The translations under genes and the position numbers were made by a program. From assembly GCF_003217775.1 (NCBI RefSeq), contig NZ_QJVJ01000006.1, positions 372,001 to 436,000 of the forward strand: DNA of 64,000 nt. Direction: 5' to 3'. Each line of letters begins with the position of its first letter. The stretch's first letter is position 1. The stretch is from Paenibacillus flagellatus. Its GTDB lineage: Bacteria; Bacillota; Bacilli; Paenibacillales; NBRC-103111. The notes beneath the pieces are model-generated. The model did not search any database, was not told where the DNA came from, and saw only the letters and a list, made by a program, of their open reading frames with translations. Shown here piece by piece: positions 18,292-26,163 of this stretch.

Positions 18292-19227
18292 TCACCCCAC
18301 GAACTGGATCAAATAAATGACCAGCGTGACGGTAAAGATGCTGAACACGGTCGACGAAAACACGGCCTGCGACGAAAACTCCGGCTCGTTGTCGAATTCG
18401 ACGGCCAGCAGCACGCTGCTGAGCGACGTCGGGACGGCGCACGACAGGATGAGCGCTTTGGCCATGTCGCCGTGGAAGCCGAGCGTCCAGACGATGAAAA
18501 AGCCCAGCAGCGGCCCGACGCAAAGCCGGAGCACGTTGGAGATGGCGACGTCGCGCAGCTTCAGCTCCCACTTCATCGTGCCGAGCTGGACGCCGAGCGT
18601 CGTCAGCGCCGTCGCGATAAAGCCTTTGGCGATATAATCGATCGAGATGTAGGCCGGATGCGGAACCGGTATATGGAAGCCGCGCATGATCAGGGCAACC
18701 GGAATGACGTAGATGACCGGCATCGACAAAATCGTCTTCATCGTATCCTTCAGCTTCTGCTTGTGCGCGTTGACCGAATAAACGCCGTACGTATTCGGAA
18801 TGAGGCTCTGCATCATCATGACGATGATCTGGATCGACAGCGTGAACGGATCGTTCACGAAGACGAGCTGGTTGAGCGGGATGGCGTAGTTGGCGCTATT
18901 GTAGAACAAGACGCTGTTGCGCATCGCCGGCCGCATCCCGCCCTTGTACCCGCGCAGCCGGATGACGATTTCGACAACGGCCGTCAATGCGAAGAAAAAG
19001 ACGAAAAAGAACAGAAGCACTTGCCCCATCACTTTGAACGAAAGCTCCGACTCGTACAGCATCTGGAACATGATCGCCGGCGAGAATAAGTAGAAGTTCA
19101 GCTTCGACAGAGTCTTGATATCCAGGTGAAACGCCCGCTGCAGGACGATGCCGAGCGCGATCAGTAAGCTCAGCGGCACGACGTTGTTCAATAAGATGTA
19201 TACGAAATACGACACGTCCCGCGCCAC
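18292..19227 (-). CDS. AEC (auxin efflux carrier) family transporter
   Basis: A 311-residue membrane protein with about ten hydrophobic segments. The N-half has LSKLNFYLFSPAIMF and the internal YNSANYAIPLNQL; the C-half has SCAVPTSLSSVLLAVEF, matching the paired motifs of the AEC/membrane transport family (YwkB/YfdV-like). GTG 19227 lies a few bases after AAGGA and ten bases after the SCO gene stop, so the two are probably cotranscribed. Substrate is likely an organic anion; this is inference from the family. Confidence 0.82.
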   Translation of the reverse strand: MARDVSYFVYILLNNVVPLSLLIALGIVLQRAFHLDIKTLSKLNFYLFSPAIMFQMLYESELSFKVMGQVLLFFFVFFFALTAVVEIVIRLRGYKGGMRPAMRNSVLFYNSANYAIPLNQLVFVNDPFTLSIQIIVMMMQSLIPNTYGVYSVNAHKQKLKDTMKTILSMPVIYVIPVALIMRGFHIPVPHPAYISIDYIAKGFIATALTTLGVQLGTMKWELKLRDVAISNVLRLCVGPLLGFFIVWTLGFHGDMAKALILSCAVPTSLSSVLLAVEFDNEPEFSSQAVFSSTVFSIFTVTLVIYLIQFVG

Positions 19228-19236
19228 CCCGCTTCC

Positions 19237-19845
19237 TTATTCGTTGGCCAGCCGCTCCACTTCGTTCACCACGAGCTTGTAGCTCAGCTTGCCTTCGGAC
19301 GCCAAAATGTATTTGCGCAGGTTGCCCGCCCGGTCGACCAGGGCGACCGAGTTCGTATGGATGAAGTTGTTGTTGTTATCCTTCATGACGCTGACGCCGT
19401 ACTTCAGCGCCAAGTCGATGACGGCTTTCGATTCCCCGCGCAAAAACTTCCAGCCTTGCGGATCGGCCTCGAAGCGCGCCGAATATTTTTTCAACTGCTC
19501 CGCCGTATCCCGCTCGGGGTCGAAGCTGATCGAATAGATGACGGCGTCCTTGCCCAGCAGGCCGCTCTTCTTCAGCTCCTGCTGCACTTTCGACAGCTCG
19601 TACGTCGTCGGCTGACAGACGTCCGGACACGTCGACCAGAAGAAGTAGACGAGCCGCACTTTCCCGCTATCGTCGCTCAGCCCCGTCATTTGGCCGTCGA
19701 TATTTTCAAGCTTGAAATCTTGCGCCTGCTTGATGACCGGCAGCTTCTCCCCGCTCCCCGACCGGAACCACCAGCCGGCCGCCGCCGCGACGATGACGGC
19801 CGCCACCAACACTTTGAACCAATGCTTTTGCCAAAATACGCTCAC
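19237..19845 (-). CDS. SCO1/SenC-family copper chaperone for cytochrome c oxidase
   Basis: A 202-residue membrane-anchored thioredoxin-fold protein that helps metallate the CuA centre of cytochrome c oxidase. The anchor is residues 11-26. The CuA-chaperone motif CPDVC (Cys73, Cys77) and the distal copper ligand His163 (FIHTNS) are present. GTG 19845 follows GGGGGAG; upstream in-frame codons to 19917 lack a site. It lies next to ctaB on the same strand, consistent with a respiratory oxidase assembly cluster. Confidence 0.9.
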   Translation of the reverse strand: MSVFWQKHWFKVLVAAVIVAAAAGWWFRSGSGEKLPVIKQAQDFKLENIDGQMTGLSDDSGKVRLVYFFWSTCPDVCQPTTYELSKVQQELKKSGLLGKDAVIYSISFDPERDTAEQLKKYSARFEADPQGWKFLRGESKAVIDLALKYGVSVMKDNNNNFIHTNSVALVDRAGNLRKYILASEGKLSYKLVVNEVERLANE

Positions 19846-19980
19846 CTTAGCTCCCCCAATTCCTTTAATGCCGTTAATTGTCCAAAAAAAGAACAAGCCC
19901 ACGGAGTTCGAATCCATGGAAACTTGTTCCGGTCATCCGCCGTCCGGTCGTACCTCGGGTGGATCGTATACCGATCGGCT

Positions 19981-20007
19981 CCTCGCCGGCCTTACTAGCC
20001 GGCGAGG
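19981..20007. repeat. Perfect inverted repeat spanning the ctaB stop codon
   Basis: CCTCGCCGGC, a 7-base loop and GCCGGCGAGG form a 10-bp perfect stem. It overlaps the last codons and the TAG of ctaB. It has no T-run, so it may stabilise the 3' end or act as a weak terminator. Confidence 0.5.
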
Positions 20008-20942
20008 TTCGTGTCGATGATCATGATGATAAACAAGATCGGCAAGTAGTTGATCGAGAAGACGAACATCCGCTTCGCCCAGTTGTCGTCGTCGTTCGTC
20101 CGGAAGCCGGCCAAGCCGAGAAACGTCCAAGCCAGTCCGAGGGCGATCGCCGCGATCAAATAAATTTCGCCGACGTAGCCGTACGCGTACATGAGCAGCG
20201 ATACCGGCACGAGCATGACGAGAAAACGGATCATGTGCATCTTGGTCACTTCGTTGCCGCGCACGACCGGCAGAAGCGGAAAGCCCGCGGCCCGGTACTC
20301 TTCCTTGCGCCGCATGCCGAGCGCCCAAAAATGCGGCGGCTGCCAAAAGAACAAGATGCCGAACAGCACCCAGGCGCCCATGTCGAGCTCTCCGGTAATG
20401 GCGCAATAGCCGATAACGGGAGGCATCGAGCCGGATATGCCGCCGATCGTCGTGCTGAGCGGCGAAGTCCGCTTCAGCCAAGCGGTGTAGACGAGCACGT
20501 AGACGAGCAGCCCTACGACGCCGAGCAGCGCGGTCAGCGGGTTAACGAGCAGGCACAGGACGGAGAGTCCGATCGCGCCGAGCGCGATGCCGTACCAGAA
20601 CACCACCTTCGGCTGCAGGACGCCGGTCGGCAGCGCGCGTTTGCGCGTCCGGGTCATTTTCTGATCCATATCGCGGTCGAGATAGTTGTTCAAGACCGTT
20701 CCGGAAGCCATGACGAGCAGCGTGCCGAGCATCGCCCACGCCATGAGGACCGCATTGAAATCTTCGCCCGAGTTGCCCCAGGCGACCCAATACCCGCCGA
20801 AGGCGGTAATGATGTTGGAGAACAAAATACCCGGCTTCGCCAAGTATACGAAATCTTTCCATGTCGCTTTGCGGGCGGCGGGAACGGCCTCCTGCCGATC
20901 TTCCATGCCGACGGCCGCATCGGCGTCGAGTTGTTTGTCCAT
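19995..20942 (-). CDS. ctaB: Protoheme IX farnesyltransferase (heme O synthase)
   Basis: A 315-residue polytopic UbiA-family prenyltransferase that converts heme B to heme O for haem-copper oxidases. The Asp-rich prenyl-diphosphate site NNYLDRDMDQKM lies near residue 85, followed by RTRKRALPTG. The second conserved loop (FFWQPPHFWALGMRRKEEY) is near residue 200. ATG 20942 follows AGGAGG by eight bases. The adjacent SCO gene supports the role. The promoter region 20943-21189, shared with the divergent gerQ, has no clear additional feature. Confidence 0.93.
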   Translation of the reverse strand: MDKQLDADAAVGMEDRQEAVPAARKATWKDFVYLAKPGILFSNIITAFGGYWVAWGNSGEDFNAVLMAWAMLGTLLVMASGTVLNNYLDRDMDQKMTRTRKRALPTGVLQPKVVFWYGIALGAIGLSVLCLLVNPLTALLGVVGLLVYVLVYTAWLKRTSPLSTTIGGISGSMPPVIGYCAITGELDMGAWVLFGILFFWQPPHFWALGMRRKEEYRAAGFPLLPVVRGNEVTKMHMIRFLVMLVPVSLLMYAYGYVGEIYLIAAIALGLAWTFLGLAGFRTNDDDNWAKRMFVFSINYLPILFIIMIIDTNLAG

Positions 20943-21189
20943 GCTGGCAAACCTCCTGAACGAATCCTTCTAACGCCCGGTGGGCGTCGTTCCACCTTAT
21001 CATAGCAACCGGGACTTGTTTTGACAACAAACGGCGGCCGAATTCATAATTTTGTCGATTCTCCAGTCACCAATCGGGCTGCCGCCCAATACACTGTACT
21101 GTAGGTTTCAGCCCATCCGCCGGCGGAACGGGGCGACGAAAGCCAGCTCTTCAAGAATGAACCGATAATCGAGGAGGACCTAACCGACC

Positions 21190-21723
21190 ATGATGAACAT
21201 GAACCCTTACAACCCGGGCGCATCCGCGCCGCAGTACAATTTCCCGACATCCGGAACGGGCGTTCCGGGCTATGCGCCGGGGGCGGGAGCCACTACCGGC
21301 CAATTCCCCGGAGGTGCCGGCATGGGAGGCGGCATCGGAGGCGGCATGCCGGGCTACTCGCCATCCGGCGTACCGGGCTTTGCGCCGTCCGGCGTGCCTG
21401 GCGGACCGTCGATCGGCGGCGGGCAAGTCGGCGGCGTGCCGGTATCGCCTTCGACGCCGGGCATGCTGCCGGTTGAAGAATCGTTCATCGAGAACATTCT
21501 CCGGCTGAATCTGGGCAAAATGGCTACCATTTATATGACGTTCGAAAACAACAGCGAATGGAACGCGAAAATTTTCCGCGGCGTGCTCGAGGCGGCCGGT
21601 CGAGACCATATCATTATAAGCGATCCGAAAACCGGCGTACGGTACTTGCTCCTCATGGTGAATCTGGACTACGTCACGTTCGACGAAGAGCTTCAATATA
21701 CGTATCCGTATCCGTACCGTTAA
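21190..21723 (+). CDS. gerQ: Spore coat protein GerQ
   Basis: A 177-residue coat protein. The C-terminal 85 residues match the GerQ (YwdL) family, for example FIENILRLNLGK, NAKIFRGVLEAAGRDHI and LDYVTFDEE. The N-terminal half is low-complexity Gly/Pro/Ser (GGGIGGGMPGYSPSG), longer than in B. subtilis. In Bacillus, GerQ localises the lytic enzyme CwlJ in the coat and is crosslinked by transglutaminase Tgl. ATG 21190 follows GAGGAGG. It is a single-gene unit with its own terminator; sporulation-sigma control is expected, but I could not identify the promoter. Confidence 0.92.
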   Translation: MMNMNPYNPGASAPQYNFPTSGTGVPGYAPGAGATTGQFPGGAGMGGGIGGGMPGYSPSGVPGFAPSGVPGGPSIGGGQVGGVPVSPSTPGMLPVEESFIENILRLNLGKMATIYMTFENNSEWNAKIFRGVLEAAGRDHIIISDPKTGVRYLLLMVNLDYVTFDEELQYTYPYPYR

Positions 21724-21740
21724 ACATTCCCTAAAACAGG

Positions 21741-21785
21741 AAAGCGATACGTCCCCGCACGCGGGAAACGTATCGCTTTTTTTTC
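21741..21785 (+). terminator. Terminator after gerQ
   Basis: AAAGCGATACGT and ACGTATCGCTTT pair with 12-bp complementarity, followed by a run of eight T. It probably also serves the facing MDR gene. Confidence 0.88.
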
Positions 21786-21804
21786 GTGCGACCAACGGAA
21801 TCGG

Positions 21805-22836
21805 TCACACGCCGGCCGGCGCGGCCGCCCGTTCGTACGACAGCAGCACGCCGAGATTGCCGCGCGGATCGCTCACGATCCGCTCGTAGGCGGACGGCGC
21901 GTCCTCGATCGGCACGGTGCACGAAATCATGGAGCCGACCGATACGCGGCCTTCGGCCAGCAGACGAATATATTCGCCCATGTTGCGCCCTTCCGTCCAG
22001 CGGACGTAGCCGATCGGGTAATCGACGCCGTTCCGCTCGTAAACCGGATCGTATCGGCCCGGTCCGCCGGCGCGCGAGATGACGACCTGCGCTTCTTTGG
22101 CGAACAGCTTCTCGCGGGAAAACTCGGTCTTCACGTCGCCGACGATGACGACCTTCCCCCGGTCCCGCAGCCAGCCGAGCGCCTGATCGATCAGCCCGCC
22201 GGCTTTGCCGCCGGCGCAGACGAACACCGCGTCCGCTCCCGCCCCGTCCGACCGGTCGCGAATCGCCTCCGCGAGCTCCTCCGGGCTCGAGCAAGCGACG
22301 CCCGCGCCGCTCGCACGGAGCCGTTCGCACCGCTCCGGAAGCAGATCGAAGCCGATGACGCGGAAGCCCGCGGCGCTGGCGATCTGGCACAGCAGCTGCC
22401 CGAGAATGCCGAGCCCGACGATGACCGCCGTCTCGCCGAACCGGAGATCCGATTGGCGCAGCGCATGGATCGCGATCGCTCCTTGGGCGACGAACGCCGC
22501 TTCGCGAATGTCGACATGATCCGGAATCGGCACCGCCAAATGCTTCGGCACGGCGATCGTCTCCGCATGGCGGACGAACGGGGCCCCGTAGCAGGCGACC
22601 CGTTGGCCGACCTGGAGGGAATCGACGTTCGCCCCGACCTCCCGGACGATGCCGGCCGCGCTGTAGCCGAGCGGGATGGCGTCCTCCGTTTTTTTGCTGT
22701 TATCGATAATGAGCATTTCCGTCCCCGGGCTGATGGCGGAATAGACCGTTTCGACGATGACGGATTGATCGGATAATGACGGCTTGGGCAGATCGAGCGT
22801 AGCGACGACGCCCTTGCGGGTAGTTACCGTTTTCAT
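21805..22836 (-). CDS. MDR-family (zinc-less) dehydrogenase
   Basis: A 343-residue medium-chain dehydrogenase/reductase. The nucleotide-binding motif is VGLGILGQ near residue 155 with VIGFDLLPER following, suggesting NAD(P). The region that normally holds the catalytic zinc Cys (CGICGSD type) reads SAISPGTEM here, and the four-Cys structural-zinc lobe is missing, so it is not a classical zinc alcohol dehydrogenase. ATG 22836 (MKTVTTRKG) follows GAGGAGTGG. It is divergent from a GntR-fusion regulator and has that regulator's putative operator just upstream. A sugar or polyol oxidoreductase role is inferred. Confidence 0.82.
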   Translation of the reverse strand: MKTVTTRKGVVATLDLPKPSLSDQSVIVETVYSAISPGTEMLIIDNSKKTEDAIPLGYSAAGIVREVGANVDSLQVGQRVACYGAPFVRHAETIAVPKHLAVPIPDHVDIREAAFVAQGAIAIHALRQSDLRFGETAVIVGLGILGQLLCQIASAAGFRVIGFDLLPERCERLRASGAGVACSSPEELAEAIRDRSDGAGADAVFVCAGGKAGGLIDQALGWLRDRGKVVIVGDVKTEFSREKLFAKEAQVVISRAGGPGRYDPVYERNGVDYPIGYVRWTEGRNMGEYIRLLAEGRVSVGSMISCTVPIEDAPSAYERIVSDPRGNLGVLLSYERAAAPAGV

Positions 22837-22855
22837 GCTGTCCACTCCTCGGTTT

Positions 22856-22874
22856 GGTTCAAGATATGAACCAG
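22856..22874. promoter_or_regulatory. Putative operator near the MDR gene start
   Basis: GGTTCAAGATATGAACC (22856-22872) is a near-perfect palindrome just before the MDR ribosome site. CAAGATATGAACCAG (22860-22874) recurs inverted at 22989-23003. A further GGTTCA half-site is at 22883-22888. Confidence 0.55.
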
Positions 22875-22980
22875 AGGCAAACGGTTCATCGCCGGCACCC
22901 TTTCGACAAAAAGCGTGCGGTTGGCGGAATAACCTTTCATCGTCCGATAATGACGGCTCTTCCAACGTCGCTTCCGACTC

Positions 22981-23009
22981 TCGACCATCTGGTTCATATC
23001 TTGTATAAT
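22981..23009 (+). promoter_or_regulatory. Promoter of the GntR-fusion gene with embedded operator
   Basis: TCGACC (22981-22986), a 17-base spacer and TATAAT (23004-23009). The spacer contains CTGGTTCATATCTTG, the exact reverse complement of the sequence near the MDR start. A repressor bound there would block this promoter, consistent with autoregulation. Confidence 0.55.
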
Positions 23010-23136
23010 ACTTCTCATTATAGAGTCGGGACGATCGGGCCGTCAACTTCTCATTCGCGCCGAATGCCGCTATAATGGGTACGAACCGACATCTTGCCGG
23101 ATACGATCGACCGGACTACCTTCGGAGGGTTCCCGC

Positions 23137-24537
23137 ATGACCGACAAACCGAAACGAACGACGTTCCGAACCCGGATGGACGACATGATCGCATCGCTTC
23201 GCGACGATATCGGCATGGGCCGATACGCGCCGGGCGATTTTTTGCCGTCCGAATTCCATCTGATCGAGCGGTTCCGGCTCAGCAAAAACTCGGTTCGCAA
23301 AGGACTGGAGCGTCTCGTCGAGCAAGGCTTGATCGAGAAAGTGCCGCGCGTCGGCACCCGCGTCGTCCGGTCCGGCGCACCGACCCGCGTGACGATCAAG
23401 CTGGGCTACTTCGCGACGCTGATCGACGACGCGAGCCTGCTCGCGCTGATCGACCGCTTTCACCGGACCGAACCGAACGTTGCCGTACAGCCGGTCCCTC
23501 TCCCTTCTTACCGGCACCCGGCCGAGCTGGCCGACTTCTTGAGCCGGGAGCCGATCGACGTGTTCACCGTCAACGTACCGATGTTCGAGGATTTGTCCGA
23601 CGTCGCCCCGATCGCGGAGCTGCTGGAGCCGCTCGGGCGCCTCGACGGCGTTTACCCGTTTTTATATCGCCCGTTCTCGGAGCGCGGGGAGCTTTACGTG
23701 CAGCCGTTCGTCTTTTCCCCGCTCGTGCTCGGGTACAATCAATCGCATTTCGCGCAAGCCGGCCTCCAGGAGCCGGACAGCGGCTGGACGTGGCACGACG
23801 TGTCCGAAGCGGCGAAGCGGCTGTCCGAGCGGGGCCATATCGGCTTCTACATGCATTATTTGTCGGTCAACCGTTGGCCGCTATTCATGCTGCAAAACCG
23901 GACGACGTTCGAGCGCGCCGCGGACGGGCGTCTCGTCTTCGACCGCGACCGGTTCCGCCGGGCGAACGGACTCGGCGCCGCCCTGATGGCCGGGCAAAAC
24001 GTCGCCTCCGCCTTCTTGTCCGAGAAGGACGCCGACGCGGAGATGCTGTTCCGGCAGCAGAAGGTGTCGATGATCGTGTCGAGCTACTTCAGCCTGAATG
24101 CGCTCCGAGACTCCGCTCTCGACTACGACATCGCCCCGCTTCCCTACGACGGGGAAGCCGCGACGCTGCTTCTTCCGATCGGCTTCGGCATCCATAAGCA
24201 CGGGGGCCGGAAGCACGCGGCCAAGGCGTTCGTCGACTACTGCCTGAGCGAGGAGGCGCAGGTGCTCGTCCGCCGGACGACGCTCAGCATCCCGGCGCTC
24301 AAGCGGGCCGCCGAATGGACGGGCGACGAGGGCTTGAACCGGCCTTCGCGGTTTTTCCTGTACCGCGACATCGTCCCGACGTTCCGCCAGTACGCGGATA
24401 TCGGCATCCGGTACCGCGAGCTGGAGCGGATGCGCGCGGAGCTGAAGCTGTACTGGGCCGGGCTCGACGACATCGATACGGTTTGCGACCGGATCGAGGC
24501 GATCGGCGCCGAAGCGCCGCCGGCGGGCGAGGCGTGA
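23137..24537 (+). CDS. GntR DNA-binding domain fused to a solute-binding-protein domain
   Basis: A 466-residue one-component regulator. Residues 10-80 are a GntR winged helix (GRYAPGDFLPSE, LSKNSVRKGLERLVEQGLIEKVPRVGT). Residues 85-440 match the family 1 sugar-binding proteins of ABC transporters, with features such as FVFSPLVLGYNQ, WTWHDVSEAAK and HAAKAFVDYCLSEEAQ. There is no signal peptide or lipobox, so the periplasmic-type sensor acts in the cytoplasm. Start ATG 23137 follows GGAGGG. It is divergent from the MDR gene and shares an inverted operator. An oligosaccharide or sugar ligand is inferred. Confidence 0.85.
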   Translation: MTDKPKRTTFRTRMDDMIASLRDDIGMGRYAPGDFLPSEFHLIERFRLSKNSVRKGLERLVEQGLIEKVPRVGTRVVRSGAPTRVTIKLGYFATLIDDASLLALIDRFHRTEPNVAVQPVPLPSYRHPAELADFLSREPIDVFTVNVPMFEDLSDVAPIAELLEPLGRLDGVYPFLYRPFSERGELYVQPFVFSPLVLGYNQSHFAQAGLQEPDSGWTWHDVSEAAKRLSERGHIGFYMHYLSVNRWPLFMLQNRTTFERAADGRLVFDRDRFRRANGLGAALMAGQNVASAFLSEKDADAEMLFRQQKVSMIVSSYFSLNALRDSALDYDIAPLPYDGEAATLLLPIGFGIHKHGGRKHAAKAFVDYCLSEEAQVLVRRTTLSIPALKRAAEWTGDEGLNRPSRFFLYRDIVPTFRQYADIGIRYRELERMRAELKLYWAGLDDIDTVCDRIEAIGAEAPPAGEA

Positions 24538-24612
24538 CGGATCTATTGGATTTCGTCCAATAGATCCGCGCGTACGGCGCTCGACAATCGCTTCGGTTGG
24601 ATTTTATCCAAC
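24538..24612. repeat. Two related palindromes, TTGGATTTyrTCCAA
   Basis: CGGATCTATTGG/CCAATAGATCCG forms a perfect 12-bp inverted repeat at 24538-24568 with core TTGGATTTCGTCCAA. A second site, GTTGGATTTTATCCAAC, is at 24596-24612, 51 bases centre to centre. Neither has a T-run. They sit in the 227-base convergent gap before the degT-type gene; that gap has no gene. They may be operators or RNA structures. Confidence 0.5.
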
Positions 24613-24708
24613 GCTTTGGCGTTTTCCGATCCGTATTCGGCTCCGACGGGGAAATCCGTCGGATCACATCCAATGGACGACGAGCTCCTCTCCCGCCGCG
24701 ACGAAACG

Positions 24709-24757
24709 AATCCCGCCCGTTGCGCCTAACGCGCATGAACGGGCGGGATTTTCGTTT
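24709..24757. terminator. Bidirectional terminator
   Basis: AATCCCGCCCGTT and AACGGGCGGGATT pair over 13 bp and are followed by TTCGTTTT on the plus strand. It lies between the GntR-fusion gene and the facing aminotransferase gene. Confidence 0.8.
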
Positions 24758-24764
24758 TCTACTA

Positions 24765-26012
24765 TTAAAGGGCCGGCACTTTGGCGAAATGGTTCGCCAC
24801 TTTGCGAATCGCCCGGACGATATCCTCGACGTCCTGCTCGGTATAGAACTCGTTCACGCCGAACCGGATCGCCGTCTCCAATATCGCCTCCGCGTTCGGG
24901 CAATCCCCCTCGTTATACGTAATCCCCGTCAAGTCGAACGGGAAATGGCTGCCGAGGTACGCCTGCCGCTTCTGGAACAGCGGCTGCATGTACATGACCG
25001 TCGCGATGTAGCCCGGCGTATTCGGGATGCCTTCCGCCGCCAGCGCCTCGCTGAATTCCTTGCGCGTGCACGTCAGCTTCGATTCGTCGATGCGCATCAT
25101 GTAGAACCAATACGTGCTCTCGTTGCCGGCCTCCACCTTGTGCGGCTCGATGCCGGGCAAGCCGCTGATGCCCGCCGTAATCCGGTCGCCGTACCGGCGT
25201 CGGGTTTCGCAAATCCACGGCAGCTTCTTCAGCTGCGCGATGCCGACCGCGCCCTGCAGCTCGGTCATCCGGTAGTTCGGCGCGACATAATGCAAATCTT
25301 TCATGACGGTATCGCCGAACCGCTTGAAGTTTTTGTCCGCGAACGCGTGCGTCGTCAAGAAATCCTGCTCGTCGCCGGAGTTGACCGTGACGATGCCGCC
25401 GTCGCCGGTCGAGATGTGCTTGAAATCGTTCGTGCTGAAGCAGCCGTAATCGCCGATCGTACCGGCAAGCCGCCCTTTGTATTTCGTCAAATAGCTTTGC
25501 GCGCAGTCCTCGATCACCTTCACGTTATGCTTCCGCGCGACCGCCATGATCGCATCCATGTCGGCCGGGTTGCCCGCCAAATGAACGACCAGAATCGCCT
25601 TCGTCCGCGGCGTGATGCGGGATTCGATCGATGCCGGGTCCATGTTGTACGTATTCGGATCGAGGTCGGCGAACACCGGAATGGCGTTCTGGTACAAAAT
25701 GCCGATCAGCGTCCCTTGGTCCGTGATCGGACTCGTGATGACCTCGTCCCCGACGGAGACGCCAGCCGCGCCGAGCGCGACATGGATCGAGGCCGTCCCC
25801 GACGTCGTCGCGACGCTGTACTTCACCCCGTACAGCTCGTTGAAATCGCTCAGAAACTTTTTCACTTTGCCGCCGAAATGATAGAACAGCGTATTTTGCT
25901 CCAGCGCCTCCAGCAGCTCCTTCGCCTCGTCCAGCCCGAACCGGCGGCCCGTCCCGAACGGCGTCGTCTTCGTCTTCGGTCCCCCGTGAATCGCCAACGT
26001 CTCTTGACTCAT
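24765..26012 (-). CDS. DegT/DnrJ/EryC1/StrS-family PLP aminotransferase
   Basis: A 415-residue aminotransferase-fold protein. The PLP Schiff-base lysine is Lys198 in NDFKHISTGDGG. Other family marks are TTSGTASIHVALGAAG near residue 70, EDCAQS near 168 and NYRMTELQGAVG. It belongs to the group that transaminates keto-sugars or, like AHBA-type enzymes, other cyclic ketones. ATG 26012 (MSQETLAIHGG) has AAGGAG upstream. No other nucleotide-sugar gene is nearby, so the substrate is open. It is divergent from an AraC regulator and its promoter carries a palindrome. Confidence 0.85.
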   Translation of the reverse strand: MSQETLAIHGGPKTKTTPFGTGRRFGLDEAKELLEALEQNTLFYHFGGKVKKFLSDFNELYGVKYSVATTSGTASIHVALGAAGVSVGDEVITSPITDQGTLIGILYQNAIPVFADLDPNTYNMDPASIESRITPRTKAILVVHLAGNPADMDAIMAVARKHNVKVIEDCAQSYLTKYKGRLAGTIGDYGCFSTNDFKHISTGDGGIVTVNSGDEQDFLTTHAFADKNFKRFGDTVMKDLHYVAPNYRMTELQGAVGIAQLKKLPWICETRRRYGDRITAGISGLPGIEPHKVEAGNESTYWFYMMRIDESKLTCTRKEFSEALAAEGIPNTPGYIATVMYMQPLFQKRQAYLGSHFPFDLTGITYNEGDCPNAEAILETAIRFGVNEFYTEQDVEDIVRAIRKVANHFAKVPAL

Positions 26013-26045
26013 CTCGCGATACGCTCCTTTTGCCCGTTTGCGTTC

Positions 26046-26073
26046 ATTATAAAATCGCACGTAACCGGTTACG
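26046..26073 (-). promoter_or_regulatory. Promoter/operator of the aminotransferase gene
   Basis: The minus strand has TATAAT (26046-26051). The perfect 14-base palindrome CGTAACCGGTTACG (26060-26073) sits in the spacer and would overlap a weak -35. A repressor site is inferred. On the plus strand, TGCTACAAT (about 26109-26117) is an extended -10 for the AraC gene. Confidence 0.45.
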
Positions 26074-26163
26074 CGCCATTTCGTGAAGGAAAACAGGCCA
26101 AAAATTTGCTACAATGGGGGCAACGGAAACGATCGGCGCGGCATGCGAGGAGCGAGGAACGCG

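Noticed and set aside
19981-20007. Inverted repeat at the ctaB end as a canonical terminator
   Set aside because: The stem is perfect, but there is no T-run on the minus strand, so it is listed as a repeat.
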